The notes beneath the pieces are model-generated. The model did not search any database. It saw only the letters and a program-made list of their open reading frames with translations, and was not told the DNA's origin. The position numbers and the translations under genes were made by a program. Of a DNA stretch of 64,000 nucleotides, positions 16,678 through 25,998 are shown piece by piece (within the stretch, counting starts at the first letter, position 1; every line of letters starts with the position of its first letter). The stretch spans positions 1,116,001 to 1,180,000 of the forward strand of contig NZ_SHKK01000001.1 of assembly GCF_004217135.1 (NCBI RefSeq), read 5' to 3'. The DNA is from Micromonospora violae (lineage in GTDB: Bacteria > Actinomycetota > Actinomycetes > Mycobacteriales > Micromonosporaceae).

Positions 16678-17573
16678 TGACCGCGACCGACCTCGCCACG
16701 CCCGTCCGGGCCATCGCCGCGCCCGGCAAACACGGAACCTCCGCCCGACGTGTCAGGTCCCGGGGCGGGCGGCTCGTCGGGTACGCCGCCCTCGTGCTCG
16801 CGGCGGCCGGGCTCCTGCTGCCGTTCTTCTGGATGGTGGTGGCGTCGTTGAAGACCAACAACGACGTCTTCACCATCCCGATCACCTGGCTCCCCGATCC
16901 CGTGGTGTGGCGTAACTACGTCGACATCTGGCAGCGCTCGGACATGACGACGTGGTTGGGGAACACCCTGCTGTTGTCGGTGATCGTCACCCTCCTACAG
17001 GTGTTCACCGGCAGCTTCGCGGCCTACGGCTTCGCCCGTGTCCGCTTCCCCGGCCGTAACGTGCTCTTCCTGGCGTACGTCGGGACGATCGCCGTGCCCT
17101 GGCAGTCGTACATGATCCCGCAGTTCATCCTCATGTCGAAGCTGCACCTGTCGAACACGCTGTGGTCGATCGTCGCGATCCAGGCGTTCGGCGCGGTTGG
17201 CGTGTTCCTGATGAAGCAGTTCTACGAGACGATCCCCGAGGAGCTCAGCGAAGCGGCGCGGGTTGACGGGCTCAGCGAGTACGGCATCTACCGACGGATC
17301 ATCCTGCCGTTGTCCCGGCCGGCGCTCGCCAGCCTGGCCCTGCTGATGTTCACGACCACCTGGAACGACTACCTCGGCCCACTGATCTACCTGCGCAGTC
17401 CGGAGCTGCGCACCATCCAGTTGGGGCTGAACACCTTCATCTCCCAGTACAACGCCGAGTACGCGTTGATCATGACGGGCTCCGTGCTGTCCGTGCTGCC
17501 CGTCGCGGTCATCTTCCTGCTCGGCCAGCGCTACTTCACCGAGGGCATCGCCTCGACCGGACTGAAGGGCTGA
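16677..17573 (+). CDS. Sugar ABC transporter permease (MalG type), 298 aa
   Basis: Six-helix CUT1 permease with EAA loop ELSEAARVDGLSEYGIYRRIILPLSRPAL. N-terminal cytoplasmic extension of about 35 residues. It is translationally coupled to the first permease and followed after five bases by the YesL-like gene, consistent with one transcript. Confidence 0.93.
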   Translation: MTATDLATPVRAIAAPGKHGTSARRVRSRGGRLVGYAALVLAAAGLLLPFFWMVVASLKTNNDVFTIPITWLPDPVVWRNYVDIWQRSDMTTWLGNTLLLSVIVTLLQVFTGSFAAYGFARVRFPGRNVLFLAYVGTIAVPWQSYMIPQFILMSKLHLSNTLWSIVAIQAFGAVGVFLMKQFYETIPEELSEAARVDGLSEYGIYRRIILPLSRPALASLALLMFTTTWNDYLGPLIYLRSPELRTIQLGLNTFISQYNAEYALIMTGSVLSVLPVAVIFLLGQRYFTEGIASTGLKG

Positions 17574-17578
17574 GGCCC

Positions 17579-18292
17579 ATGCGTTCGCGCCACGACACCA
17601 TCACCGCCGTCTTCGACGGCGTCTACACCGCGCTCGTCAGCAACCTGCTGCTGGTGCTCGGCTGCCTGCCGCTGGTGACGCTCGCGTTCACCACCGAGGT
17701 GGCGCGCTCCTGGCCGCTGTACGCGCTCACCGCCCCGCTCTGCGCGCCGGGGCTCTGCGCGATCTTCGCGGTCATGTCCGCCTACTCCGCCGGCGACTCC
17801 GGCGGGGTGCTGCGCACCTACGGCCGCGCCTGGCGAGCCACCGCCCGGCCGGCGATGCTCTGGACGGCCGCGGCCATGGCCGCCCTGGTCGTGCTCGCCG
17901 TCGACGCCCGCGCCGCGTGGGGCCACCGGGTGGGGGCACTCGCACTGCCGGTGCTGGCGACCCTGATCGTCCTCACCGTCGCGACCACGCTGCTCGGGTT
18001 GGTGACCGTCGCCGAGCGGCCCACCGCGCCACTGCGCGAGGTGGCTCGCGCCTGCGTGTATCTGGCGGTGCGCCGGTGGTACCTCACCGCCGCGTCGCTG
18101 CTCGTGCTCGCGCTGCTCGCCCAGCTTCTGGCGGCCCGCCCCGCGATCGCGCTCGGTCTCGCCGCCGCGCCACTGCTCTACGTCGTGTGGGCCAACAGCC
18201 GATTCACCATGCGCCCCGCTCTCGATCCGCTGGCGACCGCACCCCGAGCCCCGGAACACCACGTGCCGGCCACCGAGCCGGGACGCCGATGA
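17579..18292 (+). CDS. YesL/DUF624-like membrane protein, 237 aa
   Basis: Five to six hydrophobic helices beginning with VFDGVYTALVSNLLLVLGCLPLVTL, the arrangement of DUF624 (YesL) proteins, which are regularly found beside CUT1 transporters and pectin or glycosaminoglycan degradation genes. The role is unknown. The gene lies between the permease and the GH88 gene in the same operon. Confidence 0.7.
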   Translation: MRSRHDTITAVFDGVYTALVSNLLLVLGCLPLVTLAFTTEVARSWPLYALTAPLCAPGLCAIFAVMSAYSAGDSGGVLRTYGRAWRATARPAMLWTAAAMAALVVLAVDARAAWGHRVGALALPVLATLIVLTVATTLLGLVTVAERPTAPLREVARACVYLAVRRWYLTAASLLVLALLAQLLAARPAIALGLAAAPLLYVVWANSRFTMRPALDPLATAPRAPEHHVPATEPGRR

Positions 18293-18338
18293 CACACCTG
18301 CCCGGCACCGACCGGACACACGAGGGAGAACAGCATCC

Positions 18339-19523
18339 ATGACGGCGACCGACGTCCGTCCCAGCTCCGACGCAGAAGCCACGGCCGCCGCGGTGGCCGC
18401 CGCGATACGTACCGTCGACGCGAACATCGTCACCTTCGACGACCGGTACCCCGGGGACACCACCGACGCCAACCGCTATCTGCTCCGGCCACCGAGTGCC
18501 GGCCAGCCCGAGGGCGCCAACGTCGGCTGGACCACCAGCTTCTGGCCGGGCATGCTCTGGCTGGCACACGACCTGACCGGTGACGATCGTTACCTGCAGG
18601 CCGCGATGTCGCACGTGGACAGCTTCGCGGCCCGGATGACCGGCGGCATCGACCTGGACACCCACGATCTCGGGTTCCTCTACACCCTCTCCTGCGTCAC
18701 CCCGGCTCGTCGTACCGGCGACCCGCGGGCCCGAGACGCGGCTCTCGCCGCCGCGGACCACCTGATGACGCGTGTCCTCGAACCCGCCGGAATCATCCAG
18801 GCCTGGGGCGACCTGAACGACCCCCGCCAACGCGGCCGCACGATCATCGACAGCCTCATGAACACGCCGCTGCTCTTCTGGGCCAGCAAGACCACCGGCG
18901 ACGACCGCTACGCCGCCGCGGCCCGCCGGCACACCGCTCAACTGCGCCAGCACATCCTGCGTCCGGACGGCACCACCTTCCACACCTTCTACTGGGACAC
19001 GGTCAGCGGTGCCCCACTGCGTGGGGAGACCGAACAGGGCCACGCCGACCACTCCTGCTGGGCCCGGGGACAGGCCTGGGGTATCTACGGCTTCAGCCTC
19101 AACCACCGGCACCTCGGCGATCCCGCCCTGCTCGCCGCCGCCAGGACCTGCGCCGACCACTTCCTCGCCTGCCTGCCCGACGACCGCGTCGCGTACTGGG
19201 ATCTGGAGTTCGGCGACGGCAGCGGTCAGGAGCGGGACAGCTCGGCCGCGGCCATCGCCGCCTGTGGCCTGGTCGAACTGGCGGACGGCCTCACCGACAC
19301 GGCCAGCGCCGACCGGTACCGCAGGGCCGCCGCCGAGATCCTGCGCTCGCTCATCGACCACTACTCCACCAACGGCCATCCGGCCTCGAACGCGCTGATC
19401 CTGCACGGCGTCTACGACAAGCCCAAGGGCGTCGGCGTCGACGAGGGAACCCTGTGGGGCGACTACTTCTACCTGGAAGCCCTCACCCGCGCCACCATCC
19501 CCGGGTGGGCCAGCCCCTGGTGA
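18339..19523 (+). CDS. GH88 unsaturated glucuronyl hydrolase, 394 aa
   Basis: Family 88 glycoside hydrolases remove the 4,5-unsaturated uronic acid that polysaccharide lyases leave at oligosaccharide ends. Both aspartates expected for the vinyl-ether hydration mechanism are visible: D110 in THDLGFLYTL and D171 in TIIDSLMNTPLLFWAS. Other hallmarks are ARGQAWGIYGF and GTLWGDYFYLEAL. There is no signal peptide, so it acts on imported sugar in the cytoplasm. Its presence is the best clue that the operon handles lyase-generated uronate oligosaccharides. Confidence 0.92.
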   Translation: MTATDVRPSSDAEATAAAVAAAIRTVDANIVTFDDRYPGDTTDANRYLLRPPSAGQPEGANVGWTTSFWPGMLWLAHDLTGDDRYLQAAMSHVDSFAARMTGGIDLDTHDLGFLYTLSCVTPARRTGDPRARDAALAAADHLMTRVLEPAGIIQAWGDLNDPRQRGRTIIDSLMNTPLLFWASKTTGDDRYAAAARRHTAQLRQHILRPDGTTFHTFYWDTVSGAPLRGETEQGHADHSCWARGQAWGIYGFSLNHRHLGDPALLAAARTCADHFLACLPDDRVAYWDLEFGDGSGQERDSSAAAIAACGLVELADGLTDTASADRYRRAAAEILRSLIDHYSTNGHPASNALILHGVYDKPKGVGVDEGTLWGDYFYLEALTRATIPGWASPW

Positions 19524-19566
19524 CCCCGCGACCCACCCGTTCCGCCCCACATCCCGAAAGGTGACC

Positions 19567-20391
19567 ATGGACTACCGCTACCACTGCACCATTCCCGCCG
19601 CCGAAGGCCGGAACACGCTGCCCGTCAATCCCTGCCGGCTGCTCGACTTCACCCTGCTGCGGCTGTCGGCCGGCGAGTCCTGGACCGGCGAGTCCGGGGA
19701 CCGGGAGATCCTTGCCGTCATCCTGGGTGGAACGGCCAACTTCACCGTCGCCGGCCGCCACTTCCCGCAGGTCGGCCAACGTCCGGACGTCTTCTCCGGC
19801 AAGCCGCACTCCGTCTACCTCCCGGCCGGCTCCTCGGTGACCGTCGAAGCCGTCACCGCCGTGGAGATCGCCCTACCGAGCGCGCCCAGTGAGCTGGCCA
19901 CCGACCCCTATGTCATCGCGCCGGAGCAGGTCGCGGGCGGGCGTTGGGGAGCGGCCAACTTCGGCCGTACCTACCACCAGATCCTCACCGAGATCTCCCA
20001 GCCGGAGCTGCCCGCCCGCCGGCTCATCGTCGGCGAGACCTACACGCCCTCGGGCAACTGGAGCACCTACCCGCCACACCGGCACAAGGTCGACGACCTG
20101 CCCGCCGAGGCCGCACACGAGGAGATGTACTACTACCGGGTCAGCCCGGCGAACGGTTTCGGCATCAGCCGGGTCTACACCGACGACGGGTACGAGGAGA
20201 ACGTCACCATCCGTGACCATGTGATGCAGATGATGCCCGAGGGGTACCACACCGTCGTCAGCGCACCCGGCTACACCACCTACTTCCTGTGGTTCCTGGC
20301 CGGCACACAACGCACCCAGGGCGCACGCGAGGACGCCGACCTCGCCTGGGTGGGCCAGACCGTACCGACCCTGCGGGGCCTGGGCCTGTAG
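19567..20391 (+). CDS. IolB/KduI-family isomerase, 274 aa
   Basis: Belongs to the KduI/IolB family of double cupin isomerases. Metal-binding residues appear in the second cupin as PPHRHKVDDLP and EEMYYYRV, followed by HTVVSAPGYTTYFLW. Sequence and length resemble IolB (5-deoxyglucuronate isomerase), but next to GH88 it more likely isomerises the unsaturated uronate product, the job of KduI or DhuI. ATG 19567 with AAAGG at 19557-19561 is chosen over the nearby GTG. No KduD, kinase or aldolase follows, so later steps are encoded elsewhere. Confidence 0.85.
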   Translation: MDYRYHCTIPAAEGRNTLPVNPCRLLDFTLLRLSAGESWTGESGDREILAVILGGTANFTVAGRHFPQVGQRPDVFSGKPHSVYLPAGSSVTVEAVTAVEIALPSAPSELATDPYVIAPEQVAGGRWGAANFGRTYHQILTEISQPELPARRLIVGETYTPSGNWSTYPPHRHKVDDLPAEAAHEEMYYYRVSPANGFGISRVYTDDGYEENVTIRDHVMQMMPEGYHTVVSAPGYTTYFLWFLAGTQRTQGAREDADLAWVGQTVPTLRGLGL

Positions 20392-20505
20392 TGACGTCAG
20401 TGGGACCCCGGCTCGACCTGATCCCCGATGCGCGGAGCCGCGCCGACGCCACCTTCCGCGTGACCAGCTGAACCCCGACTGTGACCCCCACCGATTGGAC
20501 ATGTC

Positions 20506-22020
20506 ATGACACAGAGGAAGTCGTTCCATGGACACGTATCGCCGAGCACCCGGTTGCGCCGCCTGCTGATCGCGCTGGTGACCGCGATGACGGCGATGGT
20601 TGGCGTCGTCGTCGTGGCGTCGTCGCCGGCCACCGCCGCCACGAGCCAGTTTCGGGGTATGAACTGGGCGGTTCTGGGTGACAACTTCAGTACTGGGCCG
20701 TTGGTGGTGCAGGGTTTGAGTTTGTCTGACAGCAATGCGACGGTGCGGGCGAAGGCCAACGCGTTGTACGACGATATGGCGTCCACCCTGGGGGTGAACA
20801 CGGTCCGGTTGCCGATCAACACGCATACGGTGGGGACGGCGTGGTGGGAGGCGTATCGGGGTGCGATCGATGCCGCCACTGATCGGGGTTTCAAGGTCAT
20901 CCTGGCGTATTGGGAGGATGGTGCGGCCTCGGGTGGTCGGATCACGAACCTCGCCGCGTGGAACGCGATGTGGTCCACGGTGACGAACACGTACGGTTCG
21001 AACACGAACGTGTACTTCGAGCCGATGAATGAGCCGCATGGTTACAGTTCGGCGGAGTGGCGCACGGTGGCGGCGAACTGGCTCAGCTATCACTACTCGG
21101 CGGTGCCCGGGCGGGTGTTGATCGGTGGTACCGGGTTCAGTCAGGACCTGCGCGACATCTGCGCGGACAGCCGGTTCGCCTCGACGCTGCTGTCGTTCCA
21201 CTATTACGCGTTCTTCTACGGTGCGATGACCTATGACGCGTTCCGTAGCCACATCCAGGCCCGCCTGGGTGCCTGCGCGTCGCGGGCGGTCGCGACGGAG
21301 TTCGGTGCGCCGATGAGCGATGGCCGTAACTACGCCGACGCGGCAAGCGGCGACAACTTCGTGCGCTACATCCGGGCCATGGCGCAGGTGATGCGCGACA
21401 ACCAGATGGGCGGCACGTACTGGCCGGCGCTCGGTGGCAAGCCGGGCAGCATCGGGTACGACTGGTACTCGATGTTCGCTCTCAGCGGCAGCGGCACGAA
21501 CCTCAACCTGAGCGTGCGTAACACCTCCGGCGCGGACCAGATCCGCTACGCCTGGGGCGACACCATCGGCGGTGGTCCGACGACGCCACCGCCGTCGACG
21601 GGCACGTTCTACCGGATCACGGTGCGGCACAGCGGCAAGGCCATGGACGTCCAGCAACCCAATACCGACAACGGCGCACGCGTCGGCCAGTACACCTACA
21701 GCGGCAGCGCGTGGCAGCAGTGGCAGTTCCAGGACGCCGGCAGCGGCTACTGGCGCATCATCAGCCGACACAGCGGCAAGTGCCTCGACGTGGTGAACGC
21801 CTCAACCGCCGACGGCACCGAACTCATCCAGTACACCTGCGGCACCGGCACCAACCAACAATTCCAGATGATCACCAACGGCACCTACTTCCAACTGCGC
21901 GCCCGACACAGCAACAAGTGCGTCGACGTCCCCGCCCTCTCGACCGCCGACGGCGTGGTCCTCAAGCAATACACCTGCAACACCGGCACCAACCAACAAT
22001 GGTCCCGCACCACCGTCTGA
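20506..22020 (+). CDS. Secreted GH5 glycosidase with ricin-type domain, 504 aa
   Basis: The signal peptide (basic start, LLIALVTAMTAMVGVVVVASS, cleavage near PATAA at about residue 45) is followed by a GH5 catalytic domain to about residue 350: acid/base E176 in FEPMNEP and nucleophile E265 in VATEFGAP. After a GPTTPPPSTG linker comes a beta-trefoil ricin/CBM13 domain with three repeats of the RHSxKxxDV type and QQW/QQF motifs. GH5 members cleave beta-glucans or mannans; which one cannot be read here. It lies just after the uronate operon but may have its own promoter. Confidence 0.9.
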   Translation: MTQRKSFHGHVSPSTRLRRLLIALVTAMTAMVGVVVVASSPATAATSQFRGMNWAVLGDNFSTGPLVVQGLSLSDSNATVRAKANALYDDMASTLGVNTVRLPINTHTVGTAWWEAYRGAIDAATDRGFKVILAYWEDGAASGGRITNLAAWNAMWSTVTNTYGSNTNVYFEPMNEPHGYSSAEWRTVAANWLSYHYSAVPGRVLIGGTGFSQDLRDICADSRFASTLLSFHYYAFFYGAMTYDAFRSHIQARLGACASRAVATEFGAPMSDGRNYADAASGDNFVRYIRAMAQVMRDNQMGGTYWPALGGKPGSIGYDWYSMFALSGSGTNLNLSVRNTSGADQIRYAWGDTIGGGPTTPPPSTGTFYRITVRHSGKAMDVQQPNTDNGARVGQYTYSGSAWQQWQFQDAGSGYWRIISRHSGKCLDVVNASTADGTELIQYTCGTGTNQQFQMITNGTYFQLRARHSNKCVDVPALSTADGVVLKQYTCNTGTNQQWSRTTV

Positions 22021-22064
22021 CGATCGTTCCGACGTAACGACCGATTCACGATGGCTGTCCCGAG

Positions 22065-22108
22065 CCGGACAACGACAGGTTGCATGTCGGCAATCCGTCG
22101 TTGTCCGG
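22065..22108 (+). terminator. Strong hairpin after the GH5 gene
   Basis: Perfect 12-bp inverted repeat: CCGGACAACGAC at 22065-22076 and GTCGTTGTCCGG at 22097-22108, with a 20-base loop, starting 44 bases after the GH5 stop. There is no T-run, as is common for high-GC actinobacterial terminators. Confidence 0.7.
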
Positions 22109-22609
22109 GCGGCGGGCGGCTTCATAGCGTCATCACTACAGGGCAACCGGCAGCGGCTGCGCTGGCAAATCCTGTAGGGGAGTCTTCCACCGCCGCGCAT
22201 GTTCACACCTGCATGGAATCAACGCGGCCCCGGTGAGCCTTCGGGGCGCCACGGGTGCAGCTTTCCCGACCGAGGCGAAGACCCTTCGGGATAGCAGCCG
22301 GGGCTGGCCGACGGACCGGACGTACCGAACCGGCAAGGCTCGTCCCCGGGCTAGTACTCACCAGGTGCGGCTGGAGTACTACAGTAGCCGTGCCCATCTG
22401 GGCTCCACGCCAACAACGCCCTGACATGACAAGAGGATTGACGGCTCCGACGGGGGCACCGCGGACGGCTCGCGGCTTACGATCACGTCGGCTGCGGCAC
22501 TAGCGTTCGGGAGCACGAGCGTCGGCATTTCGTTGTCCTTGATCCCTTCGGGCTGGCCTGCTACCGGTTGGCGTGGTTCGATAACGTGTCATAACGAAAG
22601 GGGTGGCGG
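22109..22609. other. Gene-free 500-bp stretch
   Basis: No frame with coding character on either strand. The last 60 bases probably contain the promoter of the EACC1/caspase pair; an AAAGGGG ribosome-binding site sits just before its first ATG. No repeat or mobile-element end was found. Confidence 0.45.
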
Positions 22610-23005
22610 ATGGGAGACGTCATGGTGACGCTACTAATTCGGATCAAAGACGATCAATCGACGTCAGAGCAGCTCGACGAACTTGCGATAGATCTGCGCG
22701 AGGTCATTCTTGAGTCCGGCGTCGGTAGCGCGGAGAGAAGGTCGGGCCAGCCCGTCCTGCCTGGCACGCGCGGGGTTGAACTTCTCGAGGTCGGTGCACT
22801 TGTCGTCCAGGTGGCTCTGGAGACCGGGCTACTAGCCGACGTAATTCAGCGGATCCGCGACTGGCGTGGCCGTCAGCAGGTCCAGCACGTAGAAATCGAG
22901 CTGAATGGCTCCCGGCTCGTTGTCTCCAACGCCACGATGGAGCAACAGCAGGCTTTGGTCGAGCATTTTGTCAAATCGACGTTGGAAAAAGCTCAGCGTG
23001 CGTAA
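22610..23005 (+). CDS. EACC1-like small protein of a caspase conflict system, 131 aa
   Basis: Resembles the 'effector-associated constant component 1' (EACC1) family described from comparative genomics of actinobacterial conflict systems. Visible features are an N-terminal beta-strand start (VMVTLLIRIKDD), a Leu-rich helix (EQLDELAIDLREVIL), the hydrophobic ALVVQVALETGLLADVIQRIRDWRG helix, then a strand-helix end (HVEIELNGSRLVVSNAT, QQQALVEHFVKSTL). AAAGGGG lies six bases before the ATG. The last eight bases overlap the start of the caspase-Hsp70 gene. EACC1 proteins are thought to tether or regulate the effector; that role is inference. Confidence 0.75.
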   Translation: MGDVMVTLLIRIKDDQSTSEQLDELAIDLREVILESGVGSAERRSGQPVLPGTRGVELLEVGALVVQVALETGLLADVIQRIRDWRGRQQVQHVEIELNGSRLVVSNATMEQQQALVEHFVKSTLEKAQRA

Positions 23006-25547
23006 ACGAGCGCTAATCGTCGCCAACCAGAAGTACGACGACGACCGCTTCAGTGAATTACCTGGCGCTGCGGCCGACGCTCGTGAGCTAGCGGCAGTTC
23101 TGGGTAGCCGCACCATCGGCGAATTTGACGTCGCCGTAGTTCCGGATGCGGACAGCCGGACGGTGCGGAGACAGATCGAGGGCTTCTTCGCGAGCGGCAC
23201 CAAGGACGATTTGCTGTTGTTGCACATGTCCTGCCACGGCCGCCGGGATCAACGTAACCAACTCTACTTCGTGTCCCGGGACACGGAATACGACTATCTA
23301 GCCGCAACCGGCATTGACGCCTCATTCGTCAATGAGCAGGTCGACCGATCGCGGTCCAGGCGGATCGTCCTGCTGCTCGACTGTTGTTACAGCGGCACCT
23401 ACGTCAAGGGCGTCCGGACCACTCGCAGTGGGCCACCCGCAGTCACCCTTAGCGCTCACTTCGATGGCAGCGGAATGGCAGTGATCACGGCATGCTCAGC
23501 CCTACAGTTTGCCTACGACACCGACCTGTCCAGCGCGAGACGGGACCAACCGTCGGTGTTCACCTCGGCCGTGGTGGAAGCGTTGCGCACAGGTGCCGGC
23601 GATGTGGACGGCGACGGCTTTTTGAGCGTGCAAGACCTCTTCGCATACGTGCGCGAGGCGGTTCCGCAGAAGGCCCCAGATCAGACGCCCGAGTTCTCGG
23701 TCAACAGGCTTACCGGCTCGCTCTACCTCGCACGTAGCCCCGCCGCACTCACTCTCGGCGGCGAGATGGCGCAATTGTCGCCCACACTGCACCACGCAAT
23801 CGTCCAAGGCGAGCCTTGGTTGCGCTTCGGCGCAACCCTCGCCCTCGAACGGCTACTGGAAAGCGATGATGTGCGGGGTCGAGCGGCGGCGCGCGAAGCG
23901 TTAGTGCCTCTGGCCCGTGACTCCGACGATGCGGTGCGGGAGCGGGCGCGGGCCGTCTGGGACGCTCACGTGACGGGGGCTCCACCCGTTGTAATCGGAT
24001 CTACCCTTGCTTCCGACCAGGCGGAGCGTGTCCGCGGGCGATCGGTTGGCATTGATTTCGGGACAACCAACTCCTCAGTGGCGGTGGTAGAAGCCGGCAC
24101 GTCCAGCATCATCGTGAACCATTTCGCGACGAGGATCACCCCCAGCGTGGTCGGTTTCTCGCCACGCGGCGACGTGCTCGTCGGCGAGCCCGCGAAACGG
24201 CGGGCGGTGCTCGCACCCAGACATACCGTTCAGTCAGTTAAAAGGAAGCTCGGTACTGACTGGCATTTGACGGTTGCTGGCCAAGAATATGATGCGGCGA
24301 CCATAGCGACGCTGGTCCTCGAACGACTCCGGCTGGACGCGGAGTCCCAGCTCGGTGAGGCGGTGACCACTGCCGTCATCACGGTGCCCACCAAGTTCAC
24401 CGTCGCTCAGCGTGAATCGCTTCGCCGGGCAGCCAAGGCGGCCGGTGTCGAGACATCTCGTTTCATAAACGAACCGACGGCTGCAGCGCTTGCCTACGGC
24501 CTAAACCAACCCAACGAGCAGACCGTTATGGTCTTCGACCTCGGTGGTGGCACGCTGGACGTGTCGCTGTTGGAGATTGGCGAAGGCCTTGTTGAGGTAA
24601 GGGCTACTTCCGGCGACGACCATCTCGGGGGCGACGACTGGGACCAGGCGCTTTTCGATTACCTCAAGGCGTTGTGCCTTTCCGATCTCGGGCTTGACGT
24701 GTCCGAGGACAAGGCGTCGATGCAACGGCTGCGGGAGGAGGCCGAGCGGACGAAGATTGAACTGTCTGAGCTGACAGAGGTGCCCATTAGTTTGCCCTAC
24801 CTCGGTCATGTGCATGGTCAGCCTGTGCATCTGACTCGGATTGTGACCCGATCGCAGTTCGAGAGCATCACGGCTCATCTCATGGAGCGGTGCTGTTTGC
24901 CCGTGCAGCAGGTCTTCGCGGACGCAGGCATCCCGGCCGAAGATGTGGATCAAGTCATTCTCGTGGGCGGCTCGACCCGCATGCCGGCCGTGCGGGAGCT
25001 CGTCCAGGGCCTCACAGGTAAGAGTCCGTCGACTGCTGTCCATCCCGACGAGGCGATCGCGCTCGGAGCCGCACTGCATGCTGGCATGCTTACCGGCGAA
25101 ATCAAGGATGTTCTACTACTCGATATGATTTCGATCTCGGTTGGAATCGAGACAGTGAACGGTCGCTTCTCGAAGATCATCGATCGGAATAGCTCCATTC
25201 CGACCAAGCGATCCGAGGTTTTCACGACGGCCGACGACAACCAGCCGTCCGTGGTGATCCAGGTCTTCAGCGGCGAATGCGAGATCGCCGCTGACAATGA
25301 GAAGCTTGCCACGCTCGAGCTGGCCGGTCTGCCTCCAGCGCCGCGTGGGGTTCCACAGATCGAGGTCACCGTCGACATCGATGCCAACGGCATTCTCCAC
25401 ATCTCAGCCAAAGATCTCGGCACTGGCAAAGAAGAGGCGATCGTTGTGTCGCGCGACTCCATAGAGGCCGCCGACTCACGGGACTGCCTCTTGCCGGCGA
25501 TCATCCCTGACGCTCGCCCTTGGCCAGCCAGTCGAGAACCTTCGTAA
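22998..25547 (+). CDS. Caspase-like protease fused to Hsp70, 849 aa
   Basis: The start is the GTG at 22998, inside the end of the EACC1 gene. Residues 1-270 form a C14 caspase/metacaspase-like domain: RALIVANQKY, catalytic H80 in LLLHMSCHGRR and C130 in LLLDCCYSG, with an EF-hand-like loop DVDGDGFLSVQDL near residue 200. A helical linker of about 75 residues rich in Arg/Ala follows. From about 346 there is a full Hsp70 ATPase (GIDFGTTNSSVAVV, INEPTAAALAYGL, VFDLGGGTLDVSLLE, ILVGGSTRMP) and substrate-binding beta domain (VEVTVDIDANGILHISAKD type), ending without the usual helical lid. A chaperone-type sensor may control a suicidal protease; this is inference. Confidence 0.9.
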   Translation: MRKRALIVANQKYDDDRFSELPGAAADARELAAVLGSRTIGEFDVAVVPDADSRTVRRQIEGFFASGTKDDLLLLHMSCHGRRDQRNQLYFVSRDTEYDYLAATGIDASFVNEQVDRSRSRRIVLLLDCCYSGTYVKGVRTTRSGPPAVTLSAHFDGSGMAVITACSALQFAYDTDLSSARRDQPSVFTSAVVEALRTGAGDVDGDGFLSVQDLFAYVREAVPQKAPDQTPEFSVNRLTGSLYLARSPAALTLGGEMAQLSPTLHHAIVQGEPWLRFGATLALERLLESDDVRGRAAAREALVPLARDSDDAVRERARAVWDAHVTGAPPVVIGSTLASDQAERVRGRSVGIDFGTTNSSVAVVEAGTSSIIVNHFATRITPSVVGFSPRGDVLVGEPAKRRAVLAPRHTVQSVKRKLGTDWHLTVAGQEYDAATIATLVLERLRLDAESQLGEAVTTAVITVPTKFTVAQRESLRRAAKAAGVETSRFINEPTAAALAYGLNQPNEQTVMVFDLGGGTLDVSLLEIGEGLVEVRATSGDDHLGGDDWDQALFDYLKALCLSDLGLDVSEDKASMQRLREEAERTKIELSELTEVPISLPYLGHVHGQPVHLTRIVTRSQFESITAHLMERCCLPVQQVFADAGIPAEDVDQVILVGGSTRMPAVRELVQGLTGKSPSTAVHPDEAIALGAALHAGMLTGEIKDVLLLDMISISVGIETVNGRFSKIIDRNSSIPTKRSEVFTTADDNQPSVVIQVFSGECEIAADNEKLATLELAGLPPAPRGVPQIEVTVDIDANGILHISAKDLGTGKEEAIVVSRDSIEAADSRDCLLPAIIPDARPWPASREPS

Positions 25548-25646
25548 ACCCATCCTTGATCAGCCTCCAGGGCTCGCAAACTCGGATCAGGGCTGCGCGC
25601 GGTTTTGTCCGACGTCCACCCCGCTGGCACCGCAACGATCGAGGCC

Positions 25647-25960
25647 ATGACGGCTTCGCTGGAGTACCTACTGCTACGCCGGGTCCTGCAGATACTCACC
25701 AACTTGCCCCCGACGGCGGCACCAAGGACGTTGAACTCCTGGTGCTGCGGCACCAGGTGGTGGTCCTGCGCTGGCAGGTCCACCGCCCGGACCTGCAACC
25801 CGAAGATCGGATGGCGCTGGCGACGTTTTCCCGGCTGCTGCCCCGAGCCCGATGACCGGTCCTCTTTGTCACGCCGGCCATGCTGCCGCTCTGGCATCGG
25901 CAGCTGATCGCCCGGCATGCGACGTATCCGCTAGGTGCGTGGTTGGGACCCGGCCTCCGG
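25647..25960 (+). pseudogene. Remnant of an actinobacterial integrase/IS transposase
   Basis: Begins with MTASLEYLLLRRVLQIL, then changes frame to DVELLVLRHQVVVLRWQVHRPDLQ and ATFSRLLPRAR. A TGA replaces the expected Trp, and the same frame continues PVLFVTPAMLPLWHRQLIARH. This is the N-terminal part of the 'integrase core domain' transposases common in actinobacteria, with one frameshift, one nonsense codon and no catalytic core. It lies directly behind the caspase-Hsp70 gene. Confidence 0.7.
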
Positions 25961-25998
25961 GGACCTGTGGTTCAAGATTGACCTCTGCCTCGGCGGCG

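Noticed and set aside
20391..20471. 26-codon ORF overlapping the isomerase stop (TAGTGA)
   Set aside because: Too short, no ribosome-binding site of its own and no recognisable family; could be chance.
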